DNA of 64,000 nucleotides from Branchiostoma floridae (lineage: Eukaryota; Chordata; Leptocardii; Amphioxiformes; Branchiostomatidae): assembly GCF_000003815.2 (NCBI RefSeq), contig NC_049987.1, forward strand, positions 19,162,444 through 19,226,443, given 5' to 3'. How positions within the stretch are numbered: the stretch's first letter is position 1; each line of letters opens with the position of its first letter. The notes beneath the pieces are model-generated. The model was given only the letters and a program-made list of their open reading frames with translations, ran no database searches and had not been told where the DNA came from. Position numbers and translations under genes: made by a program. Below are positions 22,924 to 35,600 of the stretch, piece by piece.

Positions 22924-23671
22924 TTATCCAGACCTTTGATGGTATTTATGAACCCGATGCCATGTTTGAGGCTGTTTTCTCTGTTGTGCCTTCGGCTTAT
23001 ACTTCCGACCGTTTGTCTGTTTCTTACCCTTCCCGTCCGTTGACCCATTCGGTCTTTGATAATCTTGCATCCACGGCTGTGGTCTCTGGGACTTCCCAAC
23101 AGTATCTAAAACAGGCGTCTTATACGGCGTTTGATCTGCCTGTTGCATAGATGAGGAGTTCTGTGATAACCTGTTTGTCTGTGTATTGCCTCTCTTCCGA
23201 TACGAAATATCTCCTACGCCTGTTCCCTGTTGGTTTGTTTTCTTTGCAGCATGACCTTGTCGTTTTGTTTGACCTTGAGAAGATGCAGCGTAGCTACCAT
23301 CTCTCCGGATAAATTTTCTGATGTCTTCCTCGCGGGTTGTGTTCGAGACCACGTACCTGCTTCTTCTCTCGTCAGCTTGTTTGACTTTATTATGTTTTCT
23401 CTCGGACCAGTTCTTCTGGTAACGAGAAAGGGTATCATTGTCGGCCTTTTGCTTTAGCCAGCTCTTCTTCCAGAAGTCTTGGAAGGCTTTGGCACTGTTT
23501 AGCAAGAGCCAAGGTGGAAGCCACGAGTCTTCCGTGGGATCGGTAGTTCGCTCCAGTTTTGCAGCGATGTAGGTGAAGAGTGGTTGATGAGACAGGGCGA
23601 GAAGCTCGTACTCCAGGCTGTTGAGACCGTCCGTTCCGTATCTGTCTCGTCCCGTGTTCAGCTTCTGCATT
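22924..23671 (-). CDS. B4GALT: GT7 gene terminal exon 7: end of catalytic domain plus long basic tail (residues 446-693)
   Basis: The acceptor is CGTCCTCCAG|A. Residues 446-484 read MQKLNTGRDRYGTDGLNSL, then YELLALSHQPLFTYIAAKL, matching the family end DGLNSL.Y.........LYT.I.... in phase with exon 6. The usual enzyme stops within about ten residues of this point. Here the frame stays open for 209 more codons, to the stop at 22924-22926. The extension starts with an acidic-aromatic patch (EDSWLPPWLLL) and then becomes rich in Lys, Arg, Gln, Asn, Ser and Thr with few hydrophobics; it looks disordered. No known domain was recognised. Human B4GALT3 also has a shorter tail, so a tail is not unprecedented. 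The alternative, a shorter product by an unseen splice, cannot be excluded. Confidence 0.85.
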
Positions 23672-26600
23672 CTGGAGGACGGAAATAGTATACAGAATAT
23701 AGTTATCAAAAATTGTTCCGCTGCAGTACCTTAGGAAGCCGCTAGGGGGTTCATTATCGAACTTGACCTTTGTTTTATGACCCCTACCCACCTACAAAAT
23801 ATCATTAGAATCCATCCAAGGCTTCTGAGTTATGCTGTTAACAGACAGACAGAAACACAGACACACAAACACGCCCTAAACGTAACCTTCCGGCGAAGGT
23901 AATAAAGTATACCCAACATTTACATGGTTATCATTTCCAGCTTTATATCACTACGTTAGTACAGTTCCTGTAAAATAGAATAAATATGATTTCTACTGGA
24001 GATCTGATGAGAGAACAAAGAAAAGAAGACTAGAAACATAGGAGATATTCATGTGACAATGGATAATGATTAACATTATAATTGGAAAATGAGACTACAT
24101 TCACTCGAATACTAGACGGGTTGATTACTTCTATTTCTATAACTTCTTAGACTTCTGTATTTTCACCCAAATGTTTTATCGTCGCTATTACCAGTTATAA
24201 TGCAACGTAGAAATCCAAGGGACTGCCACTTTGCGTCATATCACCATCCAAATTACAGGCCTTATATTTTACTCTTACATCATTCTCTAAATAAAATTGA
24301 TGGTCATATGATAAGTCATGTAGGAGTTAAACGAGTTTCAAACGCTCGCCTCACAAGCCACCTCAGGTCCCAGTTTGACACAAAAATCCCGGTCTGAATA
24401 GGGGTAAGCTTTGACAACACACAAGCGATGGGAACATGGTCCCTTACCTGTCAGGACTGGGTTTAGCCTTCCTATGTGGGATCATCTTGTACCGGGCTAT
24501 TTCTGCTGGAGGTCTCATGACATACAGACTATGTGCAGTCAGTCTGAAAATATAAAAAAGATAATGTTTCTCTCTCTCTCTGTGCATTCTATATATAATA
24601 ATAAATCATTTTTCTGGTTTTAATACCTGACGCTATTTTCATACCTGACGCTATTTCATATGACTGTTTAAAGGGGAAAACTGAAGACTATAACATTAGG
24701 GATATATGCATAAGAATGATACCAAAGTTTTTTTTTTTAAAGGATTATGTACAAATCCCAAGCGAATTTACAAATTTCTAAGAAAATATTTTTTCCTCAA
24801 GTTGTTGAGCTTCTTTCTCTCCAAGCAGAGGTTAGGCTCCGGCTGTTTTTTTAACGTTTTTTTAGTCGTTCGTATCGGGCTTTCTATTTTGTCATTTTTC
24901 TTGAAGTAAGCCAGCTTTGACAACACAAGATACAATACAAAATAGAAAACTCTTTAAAAACGACTAAAAATGTATAAAAACAGCCGTAGTCTTGTTGGAA
25001 GTCTTGGAGAGGGGAATTTCTACAATATGTGATTTATGTAACCAAACAACACCTTGGCCCTTTATATAATCATTTTAGTTCCATTTTTCGGAAAAGCAAA
25101 TGTTGAAGTGCAAATACCACGTGCTGGTAACGATTTTTGCAAAGACGTCTGTCCCATTAGAACGAATGTAGATTTATGAAACACTGCGACGATTTTGTTG
25201 ACTATTAATTGTCACAACTTCTCCCGCTGTGAGAAAATCTAATTAAGCTGTGAGTTACAAGTTGATCCATCACCTTCTAGTTCCGACGTCAGGTTCCCTA
25301 CCTTCACGACTGGCATGATCATTTGATTGATAGCTCAAGCGCCGGGATAGTCTTGTTGGCCATGAACTATTTCAAAACCCATTAGAGTGGGACCAAGTCT
25401 ATACGTCTTGGATCTGTCTTTAAGGCGACAAATCGCCAAGCACGGAGCTTAAATGTTTCCAGGGAGACTTATATCCTTGATAAGCGCCGTGAAGATTTAC
25501 GGACAACGTCGTGCAAATCCAAAAAGTAGACCCTGGTGGCTAGTACAATTTACTGGAGCGAATAGTGATTTATAGTGCAGCTGGAACATACCTCTCCCAA
25601 AGTTACAAGCAGTACAGACATATAAGCTTTTTGTGTATTCTTATGGACATTCTTGTGTAATTTAGTTGTCGTCTTGCTTTAGACATCGTAGCTCAAACAG
25701 ACGGCGCACAAAAGTCTGAAGAGTAAGGTACGACTTTATAAATAGCCATTTATTGTCAGTATCTGTAATAACAACCCTTCGGTGTAACACACCATCTTCT
25801 ATAACTGTATCTGTACAGCCGGTATAACCACCCTACGGTGTAACACACCAACTTATGTGTCTATACCTATACAGCCGGTACAACCTCCCTTCGGCGTAAC
25901 ACACCAGCTTCGCAGGCATACGGTGCGTCAGCATCTGATTATATTACTCCGAAGGACCTGCCATGCTTAACCTTTGCATAACTAACTGTAAGTGTTGTTT
26001 AAAGCCATCTAATGGGGATGGCCCTATAGTGCTTGACGGTAATTAAGTGTACCACTCTACGATAGTTCCAGGAAAATACGAATGAGTGTTGCATTCGTGG
26101 ATGGTAAAATGGTCAATCCTGGTCAGAAGTTTGTTTCCTACGTTGGAACTCGATTTGCAATGACGGATATTCGAGATTTCCAAAGGATAGGGCCAGAAAA
26201 ACATGAAAGACTGTTGCCTTCTTATTTATAATCTTAAAGGGCTGGAATGGGAAAGTCGAGCTCAGAAGATTGAAAATTCGATTTGCCAAAGGCCTAGCAA
26301 ACACGAAAATGCTTCCCGACCGACCATAAAAAATTCTGGCTCTTTTTCGCCCAACGCTAGCGAAAAGCATAAAAGAATGTTTGATCTGTCATCTGAGTAA
26401 AGCAGAATCATTTTTCAAAATGTTTTCCCGACCCTATAATCGAATCAACATGACCTAAAGGAAGTTGGGGATTTCTAAAGGTGGCCTCTCACTGCACTTG
26501 GGGCACCGGTGCGGCACTGCGGGGTTCGTTCACTACGGAGCTGCTTTGTCATTTTTGCGATTTTCTATAATTTAGACATTGTGTAATACGTAAAAGTTTG

Positions 26601-29600
26601 ACATAGAAGACAACAAAATACACAAAACGTAAGAAAATTGTTTTTTTTATCTCTGAAATTCAATTCGTTGAGTAATCTTTCAAATCCCGCAGTGCCGCAC
26701 CGGTGCCCCAAGTGCAGTGAGAGTTCACCGTAAGAATCTCTGACGCCTCACCTGTTTGCCATGTCGTCATCTTCACCTCCCCAGCCCCAGAACGAGTTCG
26801 AGAAGCCGTTCACACGCTGGAAGTGCACCGTGGACAGAGCACAGATGCCGCCAAATATACTATCGTAGGGTAATCTGAAATAAAGGACAAAACAACATAA
26901 TTTGTTTCATGAAACGCCACACCGTACCTATATTGAACCATATTTTGGTATTTCCGGAATATCGAAAATGTCGATACTGTAATCTAGCGTTAGATAGAAT
27001 ACAATACAATACAATACCGTAAGTATTGTAAGCATTATTAAGCATTATCAAGATGCATTTTCTTAAAATTCTGATATTTCCTTAAATATGGCAAGAAAAA
27101 TAATATTGCTTCCCAAGAAAACAAGAAGTTTTAACTTGAATTTCTTATTGAGAGTGAACATCTCCTTGAAAAATAATTTCTTAAGTAAGTATTCCTTATG
27201 AAAATTACCATGAATTTTTTCTATATTTTTCTCATTCGTTGTTAAATAGCACGCAAGTAATACGGTCGAGTTCGTATTCCTATGAATTGAGATTGAGAAA
27301 ACATTAAATTTGGAAACATATTAACACGATCACAAATAAGTAAGTAATAGTCTAATTCATTTATAATACAACATAATTCTTATAGTAGGCCGATAATGTA
27401 TACATGTAATTACGAAACTATTATTTTGTTATGACCTGTTGGGACATATGAACGATAGAACAAATACTTACTTATACATGCACTAAAACGCACAACCCCC
27501 AATTGTAGTATTGCTATAACACCCATTATTTGTGATAAAAATAGACCCAGGTCACCTAACAAACTTTAACGACTGCAGTCAGGCGTTTTCTGCTGACTAC
27601 AAATCAAATTAAAAGCTGTGTGTGAGCTTTGGCTCGTCGCTTAAATTTCTTGTAAGGCCATGTTGATTTGATTATATGGATCTCAGCGTGCATTAATCGC
27701 ACAAAAGTTTTCAACCATACTCTAAATCGTTCAAATCAGCTTCAAAATAAGCAAACATATGCAGTGGATTGCAAAAAAATAGATATCGATCGGAAAACGT
27801 ATACCAATGCCATAAAACATTACAAGGTTAAGAAGATGTAAAAAGAACAAAAATTAAGAATCTTTTGCTCAGTATACTATATTGAGTGTGTCCAGTAATT
27901 TTTTTCAACCTTCTTCGCACTTTCACATCAGTTTTTGGATTCCTATCCATATAATCAAATCAACATGGCCTAATGCTTCGAAATGTATTTATTTTACTAC
28001 TATTTCATTTCAACGCTCTGTTGAAGCTTTAAGCTTTTTATTTGCAGTATTCTACATTTCAAAAACATTATAATGTCATCATGCATTGATATGGAAATGC
28101 GATTTTATCACCTTAGACATCACCTTGCGTCATCCGCCACCGTGTGCATCTTTTTACCATAGTTAACGCCAACATCAGCAAGTGAATGACGTTTCAACCT
28201 TCCCTTGAGTATGTCATATCTAACGATTGTGACAGGTTAGTCGCAGCCTGTGAATCAGTCAAGCTGATAACGGAATGAATTTCTGCTTAGACTAGCAGAT
28301 CTTCCACAGACAGCAATCGGTATTCGTTAGCTTGACGTCCAATATGATAGATACCGAAAGCTGTGACGTTTGCGCCTCAATTATCGCAGTCAACGTCGAT
28401 TTACACAGGACGGTAGACGGTGAACGTAGTACAAAGTATTGGTCTTCTATGGACATCTTGGCGACAAGGTACTTGTAGATAATCGATGACGGTCGGACAT
28501 ACAGTAAACTCCAGTTACTCAAACCAGTGAATGATACTTTGGAAACGGCCCAATGTTTCACGTAAAACCGATGACCTTTCGTGAGTGACACGTGGAATAA
28601 AGATAGTGCCACGTAAGATCCATGAAAATTTTGCTTAAAACATTTTTGACACAAACGACCTTTTGGTTAGAAGGAACAAGTGGTTTCCAAGACAAACTTT
28701 TGGTCAAAAATTGTTCGGTTCAAAAGTTTAGTTGGCGTAAGATGTTAGGTCTTACGGATGGATACAGAACAAAAGAAGGGTCAACGGTGAAGTTTCTATA
28801 AGAGTCACATTTGCTCGCAGTTTGAGCGGAATAATCCCCTGTTTTCTTTGAATGGTTATGAAGTAGACGATTGCGACGTTATGCTGGAGGAAAAAATCTC
28901 GAGACTGAAATGTGGATAAAAACATTAACAACTTCTTATAGCTTACGTCAGTTCTGTTTGTCTCTAACGAAGAAACCTAACCCTGATGGCTGTCCTTATT
29001 AGGGCGTGGGGGGTGGGTGGTAGATCGATTATCCACGGTTCCCCAAGGGTCAAGGGATAGGTGATGTGAGGAGTGACCTCTTGCACCCAGCTTTTGATTC
29101 ACTTTTGACTTTGAATTGTTTTCCATAGTCAAATTTATGCTATGTGATCAAGGCGCAAGGGAACCATTCGTGGCAACAACGCCAGCGGGGATGAACTGAA
29201 TTGATCTGTAGGCAAAGAATCACAACATACTCAGCCAGAATGTATTCCATCCAGCATCTGATTCTTCATCTAAAACGACAGGATAGAAATCTGGCTGTGG
29301 AACGGATTAGCTTGCTACGGAAATTACTCTAAGTAGGATTTAGGCAGGCAAAATTACCGTTTACGGTGACTCGTTTGCTACTGCTCATTTTTTGAAGGAT
29401 TATAAAAACAATTCTTGGGAGTAGTACGTCTAATATTGTAAGTAGAATGGTTTATGCCTCCATAATGACAGCCACGTTGCGACCCTAGATCCGTATTATC
29501 AGACTTGTTTACATATAAAAAGACATATTGTAATGACTTAAAAAGTATTTTGCATGTTCAATAAGCATTACAGGGTTTGCAATATCTAAAATAGAATTTG

Positions 29601-32600
29601 ATAACTAATTACGTACTTCCCATATTCGAAACACTATAAGATTACGATTTTTTTGGTTATACATTCATACCTTATCAAAATTCTATTTCATCTGATCTAT
29701 TTCGCCCACAGAAATATACATGTACATGGAAAAATAATAGCTTAAACTAATTTTCCGTATACATATCTCAGAATTTAATTTTCCATCAAATCTCTGGCAA
29801 ATTTACATATGGTTCAATATACAAATTAATCAATTTTGATTGTACTAACACTATTTTAATGATGCAAAATAAACTAAAAGTTATACATTCTGTCATTCAC
29901 TTTGTGCACAGCTTTCCTCTATTTCTAAAATAATTGAAACAACTGGCAAATATCTGCAGTACAAATACAAGATGTATGATAGTCAGTATTCATACATATG
30001 TTCTTAAAAGACATTTATTGACTTTTCTTCAATCTTTTTTGAATAGAGAGACTCAGATTCCCGTTATTGATTCAGCTAACTATATCTCTGGCGTTCTTCC
30101 AGAAGATTCCATTGGCCAGTCAATAATTCTTCCACGAGATCTCGATCAATAATTCCTTCCTTGCCCTTTAGAGCTTGTTCAAGTGTATTACTCATACTTA
30201 AGAGATTTTTGAAGATCGTTTGGATAAGAAGTAGATCGATATCCTCTATGGTTTTAATACTGAAGATATCCCCGTACGTATCAAGCTAGTTTGTGTCAAG
30301 TTCAAGGCGTTCGATTTATTCTGAATCTTTGTTATATAATGGCAGAGATAAATTGGAACAAACTTATTCTACCTCAGGCGAGTCTATCTACTCTAAATTG
30401 GTTTTACTCTAAGTTATGTATCAAATGAAACCTCAAATTTATGAAATGTTAGAAATAACCAACGGATATTCTGTTGTCTAATACAGTAAATGCAGAAATG
30501 TTCGCGGTGGATTAATGTTCGCGGTTTTCGCGGTGACCACTTCACCGCGAATTTAAAACCACCGCAAACAATTTTCTACTATCATATTAGATTGCAGTCT
30601 ATGGTGTTACCGCGAACTTAAATCCACCGCGAAAAGTCATTTTTCCCGCTACCGACAAATTAAATCCCCGCGAACTTAAAAACATTTACAGTATATTGCT
30701 AGTTCACCTTCATCCGAGGGGTAATCTAATCGTATATACGTTTGTATTTAAAAATATAGTACTTAGGGATTTCAAGTCGACGGACGGCGGTTTCAAATTG
30801 CAGCTTTATTTTGAAAGTATTGCCAACGTATATAGGTAACAATACGTTATAGCCTCTGGCTAGTTTAGGAGGCCTTTGAGGTATTTCTTTTATACAGCCG
30901 AACGAATCAAAGCAAATCAACTTAAGTCTTCTTGGCGAATTCGAAGGTAGAAAAGAAGTTAGTTCGCTTATTTGTGCATTCACTACAAACTTTCTCCGCT
31001 AGAGCACGTTTTGCCACTTCCACGGAAGCAGAGCATCATTTTTCCCTCCATGATTCACCTCTTAGGAGTAAGTTACACGCTGAGAGCTTCTTTCCTAGAA
31101 CTACATAGTTATGAAATAAGCTTCCATGAACTTGATTTCCTGTGGGGTACAATCTAAAACTTTTTAAGTCAAGACATCTTTCTTCACAATCCATTATTGT
31201 AACCCAAAACGCTTGAGTGGCTCCATGTGCCTTGTTTTGCGGTTAATTCTAATGAAATTAAAGACAAAAAATTACGTACCTGTAGTTCATTTCGTCTACA
31301 GCCACGGACATGTGTTTGGGTGTGTGAGGACATTCGGGGAATGAATCAAAGCAAATCAAATCCAAGTCTTCTTGGCGAAAGTCTTGAAGAGTACAAGAAA
31401 TAAGTTGACCACGTACCTGTAGTTCATTTCGTCTACAGCCACGGACATGTGTTTGGGCGTGTCAGGACATTTGGGGAATGAATCAAAGTTGGTCTTGAAG
31501 AGTACAAGAAATAAGTTGACCACGTACCTGTAGTTCATCTCGTCTACAGCCACGGACATGTGTTTGGGCGTGTCAGGACAGGAGTAGATGTTTCTGTCGT
31601 CCTCGGGAATCAGATCCACGTCGTGGAAGATGAAGCAGTCATAGTCGTACTCTTTCAGCGCTTCCGTAAAGCCGATGTTGAACAGCATGGCACGGTTGAA
31701 CTTGGGTTCTCCGTACTGCAATCATAAATAAAGTTGATGCTAGGATTACTATCCTCCACCAGGTTGTCCAACGGGGTAAGGGGATAGTAAAATTGGCATA
31801 AAAACACATGGAATTGAACAAGGGAGTCAGTTCATTTTAAGGTTAATGTTCCAAGGCGGCCAACTCCCCTATTTGGTAGCAAAACTCCCCTGAAAAATTA
31901 TTCTTACTATAACAGCCAACGTAGTCAGTCTGGAAGGGACTATGGATTACTGTGAAATGGCATCAGGTACATTTCAGTGAGAAAGAGGCATCTAAACCGG
32001 AAGTTTCATCGAAGTACCTTAGAAAGCCGCCAGTGGGGCCCATTTTCGAACTTGACCTTCGTCATCCTACCAATTCCGTGCAATGAACAGAAATGTGAAG
32101 TTATCCGTTGTGTGCAACTAACTGGCTTCTACAATTTGGATTTGATAAACAAAAGTGCAACAAATAGCAAATCCGAAAATTCAAAGTGGCAAATTTCAAT
32201 GGTATCCAAGTTTGAACAAAATGGTGTTTGAAATATTCATGCTTTGAGCTACAGCAGATGACAAATATTTCAAACTTCCGTTTGACATTTCAATGGTACC
32301 CCCTCCCGTAGAATCTCCCATACCAGGCCATATAGGAAACTATCATTTCTTCTCAGAACCAATTTGCCAGAAATTGCAGGAGGAGTTATGGCTTCCCGGG
32401 TCTGTGTTAACTGTGGAAAGGGCCTATATCATCACTGTAAACTGATTCAAATCAGCGGGAGTTAGAATACGTTTTGGTAGGGGGTAGTTTTTATATATAG
32501 GAGACGCACAGATCCTCTTCATCGCTACAGATCGCTGTGAATCATTCTTGGCTACTATGTAAACCTCCATTAGAAATGAAGATAATCTATCTTGCTGCGT

Positions 32601-35600
32601 GTGTGTGTGTATGCATGTGTGCGTGTTTGTATGTTTGTATTTTTCGACTACCTGTGGTCATCATAATATAGAACCATGAAGATTATAGGATTATATTTCT
32701 ATTTTTGATGTTTGATGTGTGGATATACATTAGGCAGGCGTAGATCAAAGTAAATTTTGAACCCTAGTGTCTGGAGATAGTACTGCAGAATAACTTCCAT
32801 TCTTGGTACTTTTGTCCTGGCAATGCCACGGTCTTGACTTTTAGGTGGCAGAAAGCTTTTGATATAAGGAAGAAGTGGTATAGGCTTGACCCCTTAGCGA
32901 CTTGCCTTGGAACTGCAGGGGCGTGTTTGTTGATATTAACATACATATATCATTCTTTCTCTCTTATCCGCATTATTCCGATGAGTTATGGATAATGTTT
33001 GTCCAGTACTTTTTGGCCCAAATAGTACAATTAAGGCATTAAACGTGTAATTATGATTATTCATACATTTGATTTACTGCACATCAACAGTAACTCAGCG
33101 AGTCTTCAGGGGTGATCTATCCCAGATGTACTCAATACCAAAAGCGCTTCTGGGATAGAAGACTATCTTGGATATAACAGGGGCTAACGCTACCAGTATA
33201 AGCTCAAACGAAGTCAAGTCTTGCACCAGCATTTGACTGTTTTTCATGTTTCAAAACGTTTTGAAAAAAAAAAACTCTTCATCTGACCTGTTCCACGATG
33301 TAGATCCCATAGTCGAGCTGCTGACGCCTCAGTACCGGGTGCATGTGTTTTAGGAAGATCCGTAGGTGCTGCTCACGGTCACGATAGGGAACAATTATCG
33401 CCACCTAAAGGTAAAGAAAACAGATTAGTTTGTTGCATTATTTAGGTGGTAAATCACTGCACTTGTGGTACAGGTGCAGCACTGAGGGTTCGTAATACAC
33501 TCAACGAATTTCAGTTAACGAACGAATTTTCTTACGTTTTTTGTATTTTGTTGTCTTCTAAGTCATATTTAGATTATGAAAAAAATCAGCAAAAATAAGT
33601 TGAACAGTGCCGCAGTGGACGAACCCCGCAGTGCCGCAACGGTGCCCAAAGTGCAGTGAGACGTCACCTTTACACCCAATATCGGAGAAATGAGGTTGTT
33701 GTACCGCCTCTTCAAAGATAGAGTGTTAAACTAATCAGCCATTTAACATATGACAATTACGAATACAGTTTGATACCACCATAACATAATTTTGTCTTCA
33801 ATGAAGTGTGTGACTTGAAGACATTATAAGCCGGTTCAGAGTTTGAACTGCGCATGCGTGAGGTCAAAGGTGATGGCCCCTAACATGTAAACATTTTTTG
33901 TCTCGGCCATGTTTGGTACATGTCCAGGCATCTTTTGTTCGTGTTTCAGGGCCAGCGACTTTGACTAATAACTCACAATGCATCGCAGTACGCATGGTAA
34001 TTCCAAACCAGAAACAATTTATTTCGAAACCCGGTAAGAGGCATGTGTATATAGAAGGTGGTGATGCTAACTGTGTAATATAACTTTTCATTCAGTGCGC
34101 ATCAACAGAAAGGTGGCAAAACTAAACAGTGAAATGGAATGGCAATGCCATGTCCTGGACAAGGCGAATTGCTAAGTCAGAACAAGCTGATTTGCAAAAT
34201 GCAACCCGACTCGCATAGATATTTTAAGTACATATGCATACCTATAATGCATACGTATATAAAATTTAGAAGATGAAGATGATGATGATGATCATTTCAT
34301 ATATGTTTTTTTTTTGGGGGGGGGGGGAATGAATAAGGGATTTGGATAATTGAGTACCGGACATACCTTGTGTCTGGACTTGCAATATGGCGGATTCCAT
34401 CTTCCACCTGGTCTCACCTCGGGGTTTTTCTTCGCAATGTCACGAAATTTGGATACACTTTTTACGTCGACTATTAATGGCCCGACTGAAAAAAAATAGT
34501 AAAGAAAGTCATATATACTAAGTTACCGAACATCTTACATATTTTGTAATCTATCGGATATTGTCTATTAACAAGAGAGCAACAAGGTGCAAGTGGTCTC
34601 AGAAAGTGTATTTAAAGTGAATTAGTAAAATAACTGTTCGGCTAAAAATGTTTTGAATAATATTATGGTTTAGGATTGAATGTCTTTCAACGTTACTTTA
34701 TAACTTTAATAATATGTTAAGATATGTTGAACTCTACAGCTGAAAAATATATTCACTAAAGACTATTTTATAGATCATATATCATCAACTTGTTTTACTA
34801 TGAGCATTTGAATGGAGCTTGACCCTATCTTCTTCACAGGGTCGATGCCAATCATTCAATCAGTAAATGTCAGCATAATTCGATTTCCGCTACACGACTA
34901 ATCAGTGCAGAATGCCCCCAATCAACCTCATCTGTCTGCGTTCCCAGTCAAAACTCTACCGAAGCGAACAGGTTTGTACCTCCATAAAAATGAGGGTACT
35001 GTTTTTGTCCGTCTCTGTGTGTGTGTCTGTCACTGTGCGTGTGTTTGTGTGTACGTGTTTAAATTTTTGGATATTTGCATTTGTGGTCAGCATAATTTAA
35101 CAAGAACCTCTGGTTATGAATGGATTGCAATGAAATTTTTGTTGTGAAGACAAAGCTCAAAGTAGATTTTGGGCCCCCTGGTGTGTGATTTTGCTACTGC
35201 AACGGTGTTTGTATATTTTGTGTTAGACATGCTGTGGTCTTGATTTTTTTAGTGGCAGATAACTCTAAAAGCAGTGTAGGTTTAGCTCCTCTATTTGCTA
35301 TTAGTTTCTTCCCAATACCTCCACCGAAGGACCTTTAAAATATTATTCATGTATACATAGAGTAACAGTTACTGGATCTGTAACTGTAAAGTAACTGTAG
35401 TATTCACTGTCTATTAGTTCCTTTGCGAGGAGTCATAGGCTGTGTAGACTGAATAGACTGACAGTCATCACTGACTGACATTACTAGTAACTAGTTTGCA
35501 GAAGATCGGCAGCCGACAAACCGTAATTTCTATCACTACAACCCCTAGCACGGCTAGGCATTGATAATCACTTATTGGAGCACATACATCATTACGGTAA

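Larger units (their letters stand above)
24544..26751 (-). other. GT7 gene intron 5 (about 2.2 kb)
   Basis: Bounded by the exon 5 donor GTGAGG and the exon 6 acceptor. It contains a foldback (about 24795-25025), three copies of a 60-base tandem unit (25745-25918) and a MITE directly at the donor end (26480-26729). 25030-25740 is otherwise featureless. Confidence 0.85.
26875..31527 (-). other. GT7 gene intron 4 (about 4.7 kb)
   Basis: Bounded by the exon 4 donor and the exon 5 acceptor. It holds the two extra exon 4 fragments, a non-LTR tail (31.05-31.2 kb), a TTCGCGG foldback element (30.48 kb), a Penelope-type tail motif (28.5 kb) and a MITE (27.66 kb). 28880-30480 shows nothing recognisable. 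Confidence 0.85.

Noticed and set aside
22869-23150. 93-codon plus-strand frame
   Set aside because: Antisense to the terminal exon of the glycosyltransferase gene.
28292-28654. 120-codon minus-strand open frame
   Set aside because: Its SLTKG...SNWSLL part is translation of the dispersed tail motif also found at 62.5 kb; no splice context.
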